This document shows positions 22,049 to 33,402 of a stretch of 64,000 nucleotides of DNA, piece by piece; the first letter of the stretch is position 1; the number at the start of each line of letters is the position of its first letter. Both the position numbers and the translations under genes were made by a program. The notes under the pieces were generated by a model. That model made no database searches, was not told the origin of the DNA, and worked only from the letters and a program-made list of their open reading frames with translations. This DNA is from Asterella californica. Taxonomy: Eukaryota; Streptophyta; Marchantiopsida; Marchantiales; Aytoniaceae. The stretch spans positions 6,448,001 to 6,512,000 of the forward strand of contig JAYKYS010000007.1 of assembly GCA_036924285.1 (NCBI GenBank), in the 5' to 3' direction.

Positions 22049-22870
22049 TTCGTCGAATACTCACCCGTCTCTTCTGAGAACACCGAGAATGATGCGATTC
22101 TACTCGGTGACAACACCACCATCCACGTTGCTGGTTCCGGCATGGTGGAAGTGCGCCTGCTCAACAGCGAGCATGTGTACATACGTGACGTTCTTCACGT
22201 GCCCGCCTTGCAGAAGAATTTATTCTCAGCTCGGCAATTTGATGCCAATGGCGGCTGGTGCTTAATTGGCAACGGATTCTGTCACCTAGAAGACAGATTT
22301 GGACAAGTGCTAGCTCCATGTCCCACCGTCGACGATCTCTACATGCTCGGGAATTCAATTTTGGTTGCTGACCAAATCGCGCTTGTAGCTACAGCTGGTA
22401 GGACTTCAGTAGTCCACACACTACCACCTAGCCAGAGAACAGGACCGCGCTTGCGAGCTGGACCGCAATCTAACCAGCGGACTAGCACCTCACTATTCAA
22501 CCGCAACATGCGCAGGATCCGCTTCCCACGGTCGAGGCCCAGCCCTGCCTCACAGAATGCGCACACTCAAGCTGAAATTCACCCAAGTCACCCAAGTCAC
22601 TCACGGAATTTTCAAATCCCTAATTCGGAGCACTCTCCCACTAGAGAAGTCTCCTTCACTCCACAAAATTCGGAATTGTCAAACTTGAACAATGAGGGCT
22701 CAATTTCAGTCATCGCGGCCTCTACCCCCTTCACTTTGACACCCCTTGGTTCATTTCCCGTAAGGACACCACCCCTTGGCATGCCCCCTCAAACATGCAC
22801 GCGGATCGAGTCCCTTCCCCTCACACGGATCGATCCACGTCTCACGCCCTTAGTGGTCTCCGTCGATTGA
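22049..22870 (+). pseudogene. pol: Copia B protease to linker
   Basis: Continues after the TAA with ILLGDNTTIHVAGSGMVEV, VLHVPALQKNLFSARQFD and GNGFCHLEDRFGQVL, the normal stretch between protease and GAG-pre-integrase. It then enters a Ser/Pro/Arg-rich linker. The frame ends at 22868-22870. Confidence 0.8.
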
Positions 22871-23540
22871 GAAGACCCCACGTCTGGAAACTTCCTCGCG
22901 AACCGACAGTCTAACGCGCCCCCATGCGGGCAACAAACCCCCCCGCTAATCGGGGACGAGGATGGGGACCCCATCCGCGCATGGCGCGCAGACGCCGGCA
23001 CCTCGCAGCGTGCGGGGATACCAAAGTCCTCCCCGCACGGGGGATAGCTCATCCCTGCACAGCGAGGATCGCGATGGGGATGGGGACCTCATCCGAATGG
23101 GGCCATCCCCGTCCATACGTGCGTCCCCGCTGCGCGGGGACGCACGCAACATCGGGGGCACCGTCCCATCGGAAGACACCCCCACATCTCCGCAGTGGGG
23201 ATGCGTGCGCCCACATAGGGGATGTGCATCCCCACATAAGGGATCGTGCATCTCCGCGCGGAGGGGCCGGCAGGCCAACCCCCGCGGACTGCCCTGTTGG
23301 CAGTCCGTCCGGGACTAGCCTCGACGGCAGTCCGTCTAGGGACCAGGGGGACGATCCCCCTAATAGAGACATAGTCCCCCAAGGTGGGACAGAGGGCCTT
23401 CTTGGCCCTCGTCCTTACAGTCCTTACCTTGCTCACCTGGTCTCATCTCGGATTCTCTTTGACGAGCAGTCGGGCTCTTCTTTTTCTCGGCCTCGGTCTC
23501 CTCCGCATTTGTTGGCAGGCCTTCAGGGCTTTACATCTGG
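22871..23540 (+). repeat. GC-rich hypervariable linker inside Copia B pol
   Basis: Short GC-rich words (CGGGGA, GGGGATG, CATCCCC) recur in both orientations. The frame shifts among all three phases encode Arg/Pro/Gly/Ser-rich text. The matching position in Copia D (about 44200-44700) is equally GC-rich but different in sequence, although the flanks on both sides align closely. Confidence 0.7.
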
Positions 23541-24050
23541 CAGTCGGACTCCTCCACCGACGCCACCTCGACCATGTGCCCTTGTTACTACAACGGGCGA
23601 TCTCTCTACCCTGTGGCATCAGCGACTCGGCCATATCAACCATCATCGAGTTCATGAGCTGAGCCACCGCAGGTATGTTACCGGCCTCCCTTCCTTCTCG
23701 CTTTCTGAGGATATTTGTCCAGCTTGTGCACACGGCAAGCATGCACGCACTAAATTCCCACGTGCTAGCTCCACTCGATCCACTCGTCCTCTAGCACTGG
23801 TCCATTCTGATATTAGTGGTCGCATCTCCCCTTGCACCTTTTCTGGCTATGAGTATTTCATCACCTTTATTGATGACTACTCGCGCTACACTGTCACTCG
23901 TCTTCTCTACTATAAGAGTGATTGCTTTGCTGCTTTTCGGGACTATCTAGCATTTGCTGAGCGCGCCACTGGTCAATCTCTTATCACTTTGCGATCTGAC
24001 AATGGCGGAGAATATCGTTCAGCTGCATTTGACGCTTTCTGTCGTGAGCG
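23541..24050 (+). pseudogene. pol: Copia B GAG-pre-integrase and N-terminal integrase
   Basis: The frame that opens at 22924 carries LWHQRLGHINHHRVHELS, CPACAHGKHARTKF (zinc-binding HHCC), LVHSDISG (first Asp), FITFIDDYSRYT and LRSDNGGEYRSAAFDAFC (second Asp). It is cut at 24050 by Gypsy G before the catalytic Glu, which lies after 28194. Confidence 0.88.
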
Positions 24051-26003
24051 GTAGTCGAGGCGAGAGTTTCCTGGGAAGGGCGGAACCTTCTAGCTGTGAT
24101 ACGATCGTGAAGTGGAGGACGAAAATCACACTCGAAATACGGATTGCAAGAAACCACACCACCACGTTCTCGATCTGGCCAAGATAAAACACACGGCGTG
24201 CAAGTAGATCTTCAACTCCAGGTCATTCAGATTGCAAAGCTCACGTTCAGTAACTCAGAATATCAGAAAACTGCTCCTGTGAAGCACCAGTGCGTTCACC
24301 TAGAAGCTTCCCGTTTTCTATTCAGAAAGATACACGTACAAGTTCTTGGTCTCCTCTCTACTCGATTCTGCTCTCTACTCTCAATCCCTCGATATCAAAA
24401 CTCTGATCAGTCAGAAATCTCTCCAGGCGTAACCTCTGTAAAATCTTCTCCTAACTCTTCGATTCCTTCTACTCGATAGCTCTCGCACGGTAAACTCTAC
24501 ACTGCTCGATGATCGACAATCTGCGATAATGCGATAATGCTCGACAATGGACTGAGAATTCTCTCTCTCCGGAGTACACCCCTCTAGGTTTTCCTCCACC
24601 CTACGTAACCTTCAGTGTCACCTGGCAGGGGTAAAAGGTGCCCTAAACAGATGGCAGCAGAAAAATAAATCACTGCTAAAAAATGTACACGTAATAAGAC
24701 TATTTCACTAAGCTTCGCAGGTTCATCTGTATGGACGGCCACCGAGTCGGTCGTACAGTCAACATTTGACACCTCCATCCGAAGTAACTCCACCACGGCT
24801 ACCTCTGGCCACCGGAATCACCTCGTTCTAACACGTGGAACCCGAGTTATCATCATTGTCGTTTCCTGACCCCCTTAAACTTCGAAGTGCCGTAAGTATT
24901 GCCTCAGGTATCAGTTTCACTTGATTTTTCGACCCAAGTGAATAATATGTCGAGCTCTACATTTTTATACAAAAGAATTGGTACCGACTTGGAGTATCTT
25001 TGATGCCATCTCGCTACCCCAGGACTTAGAGGGCCGCAACCGAATTCGTACTAATTACCTCGACAACCCGAAAGTGAGAGGTCCATTTCGAAACCCGGTG
25101 GTAATCTCCCTCTAGCATCCACACCAGGTGACTGCACTAGTGCAGGGGTAGACGGAGGCGTCCTGCATTCATGGTACGTTTAAGAGACATCTAGTGTCCC
25201 GCCCCTAGGCAACTTGGTGCCCCTCATATTCCCCCGAAGGGGCCAGCCTACACCAAGCCGGTTGTGAGTCTGAAGGGATTTGATCCGGAGACCTCCTCCC
25301 TTCAAGTTTCTCAGCTACACCACGGAAGCTGATCTCACAACTGGTTTTGAAGACCAGTTTCTAAGCTAATATGCTAGAAAGTTGCGGTATTTCGTCTTTC
25401 CTTTGCTAACACGAAGTGCCATAACTTTCTCTAGAAATGCTCTTTTTGTATATTTCGAATTCTAAACAAATACAACATACTACAATCTACATGAGAAGAA
25501 TCTAAAAAGTATTTTTCGAACTCACTCAGATTTATGGTAAATTTCCCGGTATCAAAAATCTTGTAGAAGAACCCCAAGTAACTTTTCGCCTGCAGCTCCG
25601 TTTGTAACTTTTGAACATACCATGGTGATCAGCGAGACGAGACCTACGCCGTGGTGTTTTCAGATTTTCGAATGCTCACTTTCTCCAGAATCGACTTCTC
25701 TGAGGTCTTAAAAGGTAAAAGGTAAAGTTATTAACTTGTCCGCTTAATCCCTTCGAGGGGCATGGGACTGTCCTTTGTGGGTAACCACAGCGTACCCGGA
25801 CCAGATTGCACACATAACACACACAGTGACTTCTTGCACCTCCAACCGGGAGCAGGCGGGCTCGAACCTCAGACCTTTCGCTTAGAGGTATGAGGCCCAA
25901 CCAACTCAACCACCGATCTTCGGTGGCTTAACTTCACTCAGAGAAACTAACTTCTAACTGAGAGGTGAATTATTCACTATGTGGAATAATTCACATCACG
26001 ACA
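24051..26003 (-). repeat. Gypsy G 3' LTR (with nested SINE)
   Basis: Its last ~600 bases (25400-26003) match 27811-28194 except for the 215-bp insertion at 25712-25926. It ends CACATCACGACA, followed by the polypurine tract. The minus-strand U5/R side (24051-24600) is pyrimidine/purine biased. Confidence 0.8.
25712..25926 (-). mobile_element. tRNA-derived SINE
   Basis: Present in the left LTR of Gypsy G and absent from the right one. It is flanked by CTTAA duplications (25707-25711 and 25927-25931). On the minus strand it has an RNA polymerase III A box, TGGTTGAGTTGG (25912-25901), and a B box, GGTTCGAGCCC (25868-25858), spaced about 33 bases as in tRNA genes. It ends in a TTTACCTTTT-type tail. 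All features of a plant-style SINE are visible. The family was not identified. Confidence 0.85.
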
Positions 26004-26984
26004 TCCACCCCCTCTGAACCTGCACATCCTTCGGCATGTGTCAACCTCTTCAGTCTTCAGTTTGTCTTCATCAGCATCGTTCTCCTCCGCCTCAGTCTCT
26101 TTAGTAGCCGAGGCGTCTTCATCTCTTGTCATCTTCTCCTTCGGTAACTCAATAACCATCGGTAGCAAGGCACGAGGGACTGGAATCGGCTTCAAGTCCC
26201 AAGGTACGTGAGGAACAGTGAAGATAACCATCGGAGCTAGGACCACACTAGGATCCACACAACCAATCTCCTCAGTTGAGAAATAAAATGCCTTACCATG
26301 GCTAACTATCATCTGTTCAAAAGCTCGTTTCTCCACTTCAGTCAAGAAGCCACCCCCTCCTATCTGGAGCTGCTCGAGTGTCTCTTGAGTAAACTTGTGT
26401 CCTATCTGTTTCGGATCTCTCAGTACAGGCTCAGTGGCCGCTAACTCCATCTGCTGTCGTGAATCAACAGGTAATTGGGTCGCCACTGGTTTCACCTTCT
26501 TCGCTACAGTTTTGTATTTGGTGTGAACCTCTGCTTCTTCACGAGAGCCACACCAGCAGATTGCATCCTTCCATCCACTCTCTAGTCTCGGATGAGGACG
26601 AGATTGTAAGCACGAGACAACCTCCTCATAGACTTTACGAGAGTGGATAGGGATCACCACCCTTCCTCCCATCTGCTCCATCAACCTATCTACATCATCC
26701 AGCCAACGAACAAAAGACTGTACACCTACAAACTCCTCGTAAACACCAGAAATCATCTCATCTTCACTCAGAACTCCTGTACAGCGCAGATCTACTGTAT
26801 ACTTCTCCATCAGCTTTCTACTCTTCTCAGTCAGATCCTCTACTTGCGTAAACTCACTCCAATCATCAAAACTGAAAGTCATCAAACCAGATTTCCAACT
26901 ATGTACAGTGTAGCAGTTTTCAGAATCTTGAGCAACCTCTTCGTCAATCTCCTGTGATCCCACAGGCTGCTCAAGCGGGATCAT
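25977..26984 (-). pseudogene. pol: Gypsy G RT N-terminus fused to C-terminal tail
   Basis: A 335-codon open frame. It begins with the linker between protease and RT, then KYKTVAKKVKPVATQLP, IGHKFTQETLEQLQIGGGGF, and the RT entry VIFTVPHVPWDLKPIPVPRA. At LPKEKM it jumps to an acidic tail (EDASATKETEAEENDAD) that in Gypsy F follows integrase. About 3 kb of RT, RNase H and integrase coding sequence has thus been deleted while the frame stayed open. In the intact arrangement it would be reached by -1 frameshifting from the protease frame. Confidence 0.85.
26004..26015 (-). promoter_or_regulatory. Gypsy G polypurine tract
   Basis: The minus strand reads CAGAGGGGGTGGA immediately before the 3' LTR. 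The same tract and about 25 upstream bases recur in Gypsy F at 54233-54245. Confidence 0.85.
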
Positions 26985-27001
26985 AGTAGTAGCAGATCCA
27001 T

Positions 27002-27044
27002 CACTCTTGGTATCCCGACCTACAAGAGTGGTTTCAGAAAACCC
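27002..27044 (-). promoter_or_regulatory. Gypsy G -1 frameshift signal
   Basis: On the minus strand codons AAG GGT TTT give the slippery heptamer G GGT TTT (27044-27038), in the protease frame. After a 7-nt spacer an 8-bp perfect stem, CACTCTTG (27030-27023) with CAAGAGTG (27009-27002), closes a 13-nt loop. The zero-frame TAG (27022-27020) is in the loop. The -1 frame is open into the RT frame. Confidence 0.8.
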
Positions 27045-27823
27045 TTACTCCTACAAATGGGAGAATCTCTCAAAGTCTGTCTGTTTCGTTCGTGGTTCGA
27101 ACGAACGGTCAAGAACTGCACAGAACGTCTATCATCTTGACTACGGATCCTAGCATAGTGAGATCCGTCATCCATCACCTTCGTCTCCATTCTAACTGCG
27201 GTGATATAAGGCTGACCAAGAATCACAGGATATGAAGCAGAAGATTGCACGAAGAAGTGCTGATCTACCTCCACATCACCCAGCTTCACTCTCACGTTGG
27301 GACAAGCGCCGTATAACTCACCCTTCTGGTTGTTTGCAGCTCGTAGCACCCAACCATGGTTCAGTTCAATAGGCCACTGACCTCTCTCGTACACCTCCCG
27401 TGACATGATGTTGATCTCTGAACCGTGATCAACTAACGCAGCAACAGGTTCAAGACTTCCGAGACGAACTCGTGTAGCCGTCGTAGCACGAGTCCAGTGT
27501 CTCTTCCGGAAGTCACTATCAGCAGTTGGACTCTCATCGCCAGCTTCATCATCATCAAACTCAGCAGTGTTGGTACCAGCAACTAACGCTTCTTGCTGGT
27601 ACTCTGTATCATCAGCCTCTTGAAAATGCACCTTTCCGAACTCCGCATCATTCACAGAAGCTCCTACCACATCAATCATCTGACTTTCTATTTGCTCGGA
27701 CATCACCTGTCTCTTCCGCTTGATGATGTCGATGATTAATTCGTGAAACTCCCTCTTCGCAATACCAAGAACTTCTCGAAGAGAAAACTCGATTCGCGCG
27801 TGCTGGTACTCCTTTGCTAACAC
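27020..27823 (-). pseudogene. pro: Gypsy G protease
   Basis: Begins in the leader shared with Gypsy E/F (LREVLGIAKREFHELIIDI), passes through VAALVDHGSEINIMSREVY and ends with the second retropepsin motif VILGQPYITAVRMET and SVQFLTVRSNHERNRQ. The catalytic Asp is followed by His-Gly rather than Ser/Thr-Gly, as in E and F. Gag is missing upstream because the LTR fragment abuts here. Confidence 0.85.
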
Positions 27824-28194
27824 GAAGTGCCATAACTTTCTCTAGAAATGCTCTTTTTGTACATTTCGAATTTTAAACAAATACTACATACTACAATCTA
27901 CATGAGAAGAATCTAAAAAGTATTTTTCGAACTCACTCAGATTTATGGTAAATTTCCCGGTATCAGAAATCTTGTAGAAGAACCCCAAGTAACTTTTCGC
28001 CTGCAACTCCGTTTGTAACTTTTGAACATACCACGGTGATCAGCGCGACGAGACCTACGCCGTGGTGTTTTCAGATTTTTGAATGCTCACTTCCTCCAGA
28101 ATCGACTTCTCTGAGGTCTTAACTTCACTCAGAGAAACTAACTTCTAACTGAGAGGTGAATTATTCACTATGTGGAATAATTCACATCACGACA
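27811..28194 (-). repeat. Gypsy G 5' LTR fragment
   Basis: Matches 25400-26003 without the SINE. It begins at CCTTTGCTAACACGAAG, shared by both sides, and is joined directly to protease sequence. A deletion removed the rest of the LTR, the primer site and gag. Confidence 0.82.
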
Positions 28195-29491
28195 GCGTGG
28201 CATCCAGCGTCAATTCACAGTCCCTTACTCTCCTTAGCAGAATGGCGTTGCTGAACGCAAGAACAGCAGCTTGCTTGATGCTGTCCGTTCTATGCTTTTC
28301 ACTTCCAAGCTCATCAAGCCCTTCTGGGGTGAAGCAATCACCTGCGCCACCTTCCTCCAGAACCGGTGTCCGTCTAAGGCTATCCCGTCTATGACCACAC
28401 CTTATGAACTCTGGTACTCCTATGCCTCCACAACTCCTCGTCGACCCGATCTCTCCTTTCTGCGCGTCTTTGGTTGTCGCGCTTTTTCCCAAGTCCTCGA
28501 GGTTGAGCGCACAAAGCTCGATGATCGCTCTCACGAGTGTATCTTCGTTGGCTATAGCGGCCAGAGTAAGGGTTACCATCTCCAAAGAAAATCTGACGGT
28601 CATACTTTCACCTCTCGTGATGTTATCTTCGATGAGTCTTCTCCGACTCTCCCTCCCACATCCACCCCCTCTGCTGATCTCCCACTCACTCAAGCGTCTC
28701 CTGAGACCGACGTCCATTTTTATCATACTGTGCCCGCCCCTTCAACTGGCCCAGCTTATGTCCCGTCCGTCTCTCCCGGTTTCCCTTCAGTGGGAGTTCC
28801 TCTGCCATCTCCTGCCAATCCAGCTCCAATCCCATCCATTGGTCTTAGATCTGGAGGAGGAGTCCCTAGCAGGCATGACCTTGGCGGAGGAGTCACCAGC
28901 AGTACATAGTCCAGTGGGAGCAGTCGCCCTCCACGTTCTCACTCCTCAAGCCATCACTCTCCCCCTGCAGAGCACTTGAGCCCGCGCCATCATTATCTTC
29001 GGCACACATCACCACGCTCACCACGAGTTTCCAGCTCCACCCACAGCGAGTCCTCTCTTCCTCCATTGGATTTCTCAACACCGCCTCCATTGAGACGATC
29101 AGCTCGACATTCAGTTCCTCCACAGCGGAACCCAGATGAAGGCTACGACCCTTCATCGCTGATCCCGAAGTCTCGGAAGAACACCAAGTGTGCATTGATG
29201 GCAACTCTCAAACCAGTACCAATGGAACCTGTTTCTTACACAGAAGCAGTATCTTCTCCTGACGCCGATCAGTGGAGAAGAGCAATAGAGGAGGAGCTAG
29301 ATTCCCACGAATCTAACGACACTTGGAAGCTCACCGACTTGTCACAAGGACGCCGACCGATAACATGTAAGTGGACCTTTAAGTTAAAACTTAATACCGA
29401 TGGGTCCATTGCTCGTTATAAGACGAGACTAGTGGCTCGTGGCTTCACCCAGATCTATGGGTTGGACTACACAGAAACTTTTCTCCTGTAG
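28195..29491 (+). pseudogene. pol: Copia B integrase C-terminus to RT start
   Basis: Resumes after Gypsy G with the integrase region equivalent to QNGVAERKNR, then PFWGEAITCATFLQNR, FLRVFGCRAFSQVLE and HECIFVGYSGQSKGY. A long Pro/Ser-rich linker follows, with TAG at 28907 where Copia D has CAG. RT starts at SYTEAVSSPDADQWRRAIEE and RPITCKWTFKLK. A one-base deletion near 29480 ends the frame at TAG 29489-29491. Confidence 0.87.
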
Positions 29492-29493
29492 TC

Positions 29494-30204
29494 CGCATTC
29501 AGTCAATACGGCTCATCCTTGCCATCTCAGCGCAATATAATCTACATGTACATCAAATGGATGTTAAAACTGCATTTCTGAATAGAACACTTAACGAGGA
29601 AATATACATGAGTGTTCCGGAAGACGTGACTACAGCAAGACGCAGTCAAGTATGTAGATTGCTCAAGACTCTCTACGGTCTTAAGCAATCATCAAGAGAA
29701 TGGTACTTGATCATCGACAACTTCTTGCTTTCTCTTGGATTTGCTAAGTCCGGTGCAGACAGAAACGTTTACTACTTGCACCAGAAACAACACTTCGTCA
29801 TCCTTGCTCTCTACGTGGATGACATTGTGATTGCCAGCAGCAGTGAGGCTCTACTGTCTCACGTAAAAGGGAAATTGAGCTCACGGTTCAACATGATCGA
29901 CATCGGTCCAGTCCATCATTGCCTTAGCATTGAGATTAACCGTGATCCATCTTCTGGCACTATCAGACTTAGTCAAACTTTGTATTTGACACAGAAACTA
30001 TTTCAGTTTGGCTTACAAGACTGCAAACCTGTAAGCACCCCTCTAGTCACAGGTGAGAAACTTTCTTCGGATGACTCCCCTGCCACTGAGGATGAAAAGA
30101 AGCTATGTAATAGTTATCCTTACCAGAGTGCAGCTGGCTCTATTAATTGGGCCGCAGTGTGCACTCGCCCTGATTTGTCTTATCCCATTAGTGTACTCTC
30201 CTAA
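29494..30204 (+). pseudogene. pol: Copia B reverse transcriptase palm
   Basis: Carries QMDVKTAFLNRTLNEEIYM (first catalytic Asp), LLKTLYGLKQSSREW and the active-site YVDD at 29812-29823. It continues through the thumb region LTQKLFQFGLQDCKPVSTPL to TAA at 30202, a CAG Gln codon in Copia D. The residues needed for polymerase activity remain. Confidence 0.88.
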
Positions 30205-30207
30205 TTC

Positions 30208-30786
30208 ATGAGTAGTCCTGGATCTAAGCACATTGCCGCTATGAAGCGGGTTTTCCGTTACATCAAGGGAACTTTAAATTTGTACCTTGAGTATGCTCAC
30301 TCATCCCAGCCCTACTCTTTGTTCGGTTACACCGATGCTGACTGGGGAGGACATGCGGAGACAAGACGATCCACATCAGGACATTGCTTCATCTACTCTG
30401 GAGGAGCCATCAGCTGGTCCTCCAAGAGACAGAAGTCAGTAGCCTTGTCAAGTACAGAGGCATAATATGTAGCTCTTAGCACGAGCTGCTCAAAGACAAT
30501 CTGGTTACGTCAGCTCTTGACTGACATCGGATTGCATGACAAGGAGCCGACCGTTACATATTGTGACAACCAAAGTGCTATGGCCCTTGTCGACACCAGC
30601 AAGTTCCACGACCGTAGGAAGCACATCGACGTCCCATATCACTTCATCAAAGATCACGTCGCTGGAAAAGTTATAGAAGTTAGATATTGTCCTACTGAGG
30701 ACATGGTTGCAGATATTCTGACAAAGAGCTTACCAGCTCCCAAGTTGGATTATCTACTACCGAAGCTAGGAATGTTTTCTAGCTAA
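30208..30786 (+). pseudogene. pol: Copia B RNase H
   Basis: FGYTDADWGGHAETRRSTSG (catalytic Asp), SSKRQKSVALSSTEA then TAA at 30463 (GAA Glu in D), VTYCDNQSAMALVDTSKFHDR, KHIDVPYHFIKDHV and DILTKSLPAPKLD. It ends at a normal TAA just before the polypurine tract. Confidence 0.88.
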
Positions 30787-30812
30787 GTAATATTTTTATC
30801 CGAACTGTTACT

Positions 30813-30821
30813 GAGTGGGAG
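30813..30821 (+). promoter_or_regulatory. Copia B polypurine tract
   Basis: GAGTGGGAG immediately precedes the 3' LTR start TGTTAG. The same tract is in Copia D at 41010-41018 on the other strand. Confidence 0.85.
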
Positions 30822-31079
30822 TGTTAGAATACCATACAGTGTGAATACCCCTTTTGCAGTAAGCAGTTCAGGCTATTAGATGGTGACCTTTCGTAAGGTC
30901 ACCAAGGCCAAGACCCAAGGTATATTATTCAGGCCCAAGGCCATTGTAGATTATTGAGTATTCATTTACTTGGTTTTGCCTACACTCTCTTGAGGAGCTC
31001 TCCCACACTCTCATACTGTCCTTATGTCGTGACTTAGAGTTTTACCTTAGCCTATTCTACTAGCAGTCCATTTCTAACA
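30822..31079 (+). repeat. Copia B 3' LTR
   Basis: 258 bp, TGTTAGAATACC to TTTCTAACA. It is followed by TTCAG, whose complement CTGAA adjoins the displaced LTR at 16215-16472. Confidence 0.92.
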
Positions 31080-31577
31080 TTCAGTTGTTCATAAGCATGC
31101 TCCATGTCAACAATCCTGCCTTGCATGAGTTGGAGGAGAATATCTCCTCCTTCTGTGTAAGAAGCGCAGTTCCGTTCCTCGCACAGCACTCTTACCAAGT
31201 TCTGCTTGTCGTCTGCAAGAATGACTTCCTGCACAAGTTCAAGAAGAAATTAAAAGCTGTGCTCTGTTATTAATTCCCTTGTTTGTTGTACAACTGCGCA
31301 AGCAGTGGGAAGTAACAAATCGTGAGAATCACTAGAAGTTCATTCGAAGCACAATGATTTCAGGATATCATAATTGAGCTCATATATAAGTGTCCAAGTG
31401 CCGAAGAACTCAAGCCGAAGTACTAATATTCATCTTATGCAATGAGTAAATGTCATTGTGTCATGCAAGCACGTCGTTGATTGCTAACAAAAGGCTCCGC
31501 ATTTCTGGACCGTAGAACAAATTGTTGGGTACGTGAGGAACATTCTTGGTCTTGGCTATCAACATATCTGAGCAGAC
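31080..31577 (-). pseudogene. host gene 2, upstream exons a and b
   Basis: Minus-strand exon a (31577-31473) follows TGTGCAG and is open, including MLIAKTKNVPHVPNNLF and MRSLLLAIND. A 244-nt intron (31472-31229, GTGCTT to TGTGCAG) leads in phase to exon b (31228-31080), which contains LVRVLCEERNCASYTEGGD and GRIVDMEHAYEQL. Exon b ends at the Copia B insertion and continues at 16478. No family recognised. Exons further upstream were not found because the Helentron-like tract begins nearby. Confidence 0.55.
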
Positions 31578-33402
31578 CTGCACATCAGCACAAGAAGGTT
31601 AATTCGAATAATCGGTTACAAATGAAAAACAAGTCGGTACGCATGCAATGGAATTGCAAGGGCTAGGCGTTTGCAAGAACTCACAGTCCTATTTGGTAAA
31701 ATCTGTGAAGGTGAATCTTAATAGTGAAATTTATCTCCTCTCACGAGTCTTAGAAAATGTTATATGTGAAGGTGTAATTCTAGAGATGTAGATGAATGTT
31801 GAAGAAAGAACAGAAATTAATATAGTCTTTGAAAGCCATGATAAGATTATCTTCAGATATTGAAAAAAGTAGTTTATAATTTTATGTGAGTCACAACGGG
31901 CTTCTTTCAACATGTTTTCATATATTTGTAGTAACATGTCTGCATCATTTATGCAAATATTTACTTGTGAAGCTTCGGATCATTTTGAGGATAGTCATCT
32001 TAATAATCTTCGGATGTATGATATTGTAGAAGTTTATGAGTCTTTGGACTGATTCGAATGTAATGATCAGTTGCAGTTGCAAAAAAGAATATTGTAGAGG
32101 TGAGGAAAGATAATTTCAGACTGTGTTATTACATATATTTCAAAATTTATGGAAATTAAGAAAAGATACATAAATGACATTGTGCTAGTCTTTAGTTTGT
32201 GTATGATGAAATTATTGTTAGAAAATATAAAGAAGTATATGATGTCATAATTGTTAAAATTAGCTTTAATTCGATGCATATGAATTTGTATTGAATGATT
32301 CGAATGATGAGCATATGAAGTAGACTAATTTGTTTAGCTAGATGAGAATATATTAACATATGATGATTTTGAAATGAACAAATATATAATTGAGAATGTG
32401 AGGGATGTTGTGAAGATTATGTATATTGTAGTATCTATAATATATACGATATGCAAGAAATGTATAGAAGGATTTGAATCTTGAGGTCATCTTGAGAGCA
32501 ATGACGAATCGTAACTGCAAAACAAAATATTTGAAATATTATGAATGTTAAAATGAGCATGTTTATATTATAATGAACAGTTGTGGATGCATACATTTAA
32601 GAATTTTGTGAAGTCGATAGCTCATGACACGATGATGATTTACAGTTTATATAAGAAATATTTTTTTCAAGAAACATACGAGGGAGTACATTGTTTTGCA
32701 AGTGTTGAAAATCTTTTGAATCTGAAATATATGATCACGAACATCACTCGTATAGCTCGATTGATGAGTACACAAACAAAAAAAGATTAGATTTGTTTTT
32801 TCATGTAAATGAAAACGTATTAACATGTGATGACTTTTTATAGAGAATAAAATAGGATCATGATCTGTCCAATAAGAATGTGATGATGAAAAGAGATTTT
32901 AGTATTGAGAAAGTTAGTCCATATTTGATCCAGATTTGATCCGTATTTTGTGGTTGGTTTTGTGAAAGTTGAAAAAAAGTTAAATGAATTCATGAAAGAT
33001 GCAAAGGATGCAGTTTGATGATCATCAATTTGAACAGATCGATATTGAAATCTCCTATGATTATCGTGGGATAATCCTTAGGTATGTTTTGAATAATGGT
33101 AGTAAAATTGATCAAAAACTCATCAAGATGCATACGAGGAGATTTGTATACAACTATGATGTGAATTGCACGACGAGTTAGAATGTTGAAATCTGCAGAA
33201 ATTATTTCTATGTTATGAATCCAAAAACATTCTGCGTCGAGAGTTGCATTGTGTTTCGATATGTTAGTAGCAAACCTCGACTTGTGTGTGTATGTATATA
33301 TTGAAAGCGTTCGATGTCTATGAAATGTGGAACAGAACTAGGATTTTGTATAAGTGTCTCACTGAAGCACAAAATATAAGATAGTTGTAAATTATGATAT
33401 GC

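Larger units (their letters stand above)
24051..28194 (-). mobile_element. Gypsy G: internally deleted Ty3/gypsy element
   Basis: Inserted in Copia B integrase, on the opposite strand. It has a long left LTR (about 24051-26003), a short internal region with protease and the RT N-terminus only, and a truncated right LTR (about 27811-28194) that abuts protease coding sequence without gag. The RT core, RNase H and integrase are gone; RT fuses in frame to the C-terminal acidic tail. Compared with Copia D the target reads CGTGAGCG…, and the flanks share only GCG, so the exact target duplication is unclear. Confidence 0.85.
20870..31079 (+). mobile_element. Copia B: Ty1/copia element, 5' LTR removed by inversion, with Gypsy G nested inside
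   Basis: The primer site, gag, protease, integrase, RT, RNase H, polypurine tract and 3' LTR occur in Ty1/copia order on the plus strand. A 4.1-kb gypsy element interrupts the integrase (24051-28194). The sister element Copia D, opposite strand at 40754-45891, lets each lesion be read. B has stops at 22046, 28907, 30202 and 30463 plus frameshifts near 21260 and 29480. Its 5' LTR is at 16215-16472. The insertion target was an exon of host gene 2 (TSD TTCAG). Confidence 0.88.

Noticed and set aside
25170..25345. Second tRNA-derived SINE in the Gypsy G LTR
   Set aside because: A-box-like and B-box-like words exist on the minus strand, but the spacing is too short, the B box is imperfect, and no duplication or empty site is available.
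16611..30204. Reassigned stop codons (TAA/TAG as Gln, as in some ciliates), suggested by Gln at the same sites in sibling copies
   Set aside because: Long intact frames here (563 and 519 codons) use CAA/CAG for Gln and never TAA or TAG, and the stops fit deamination. The standard code is kept.
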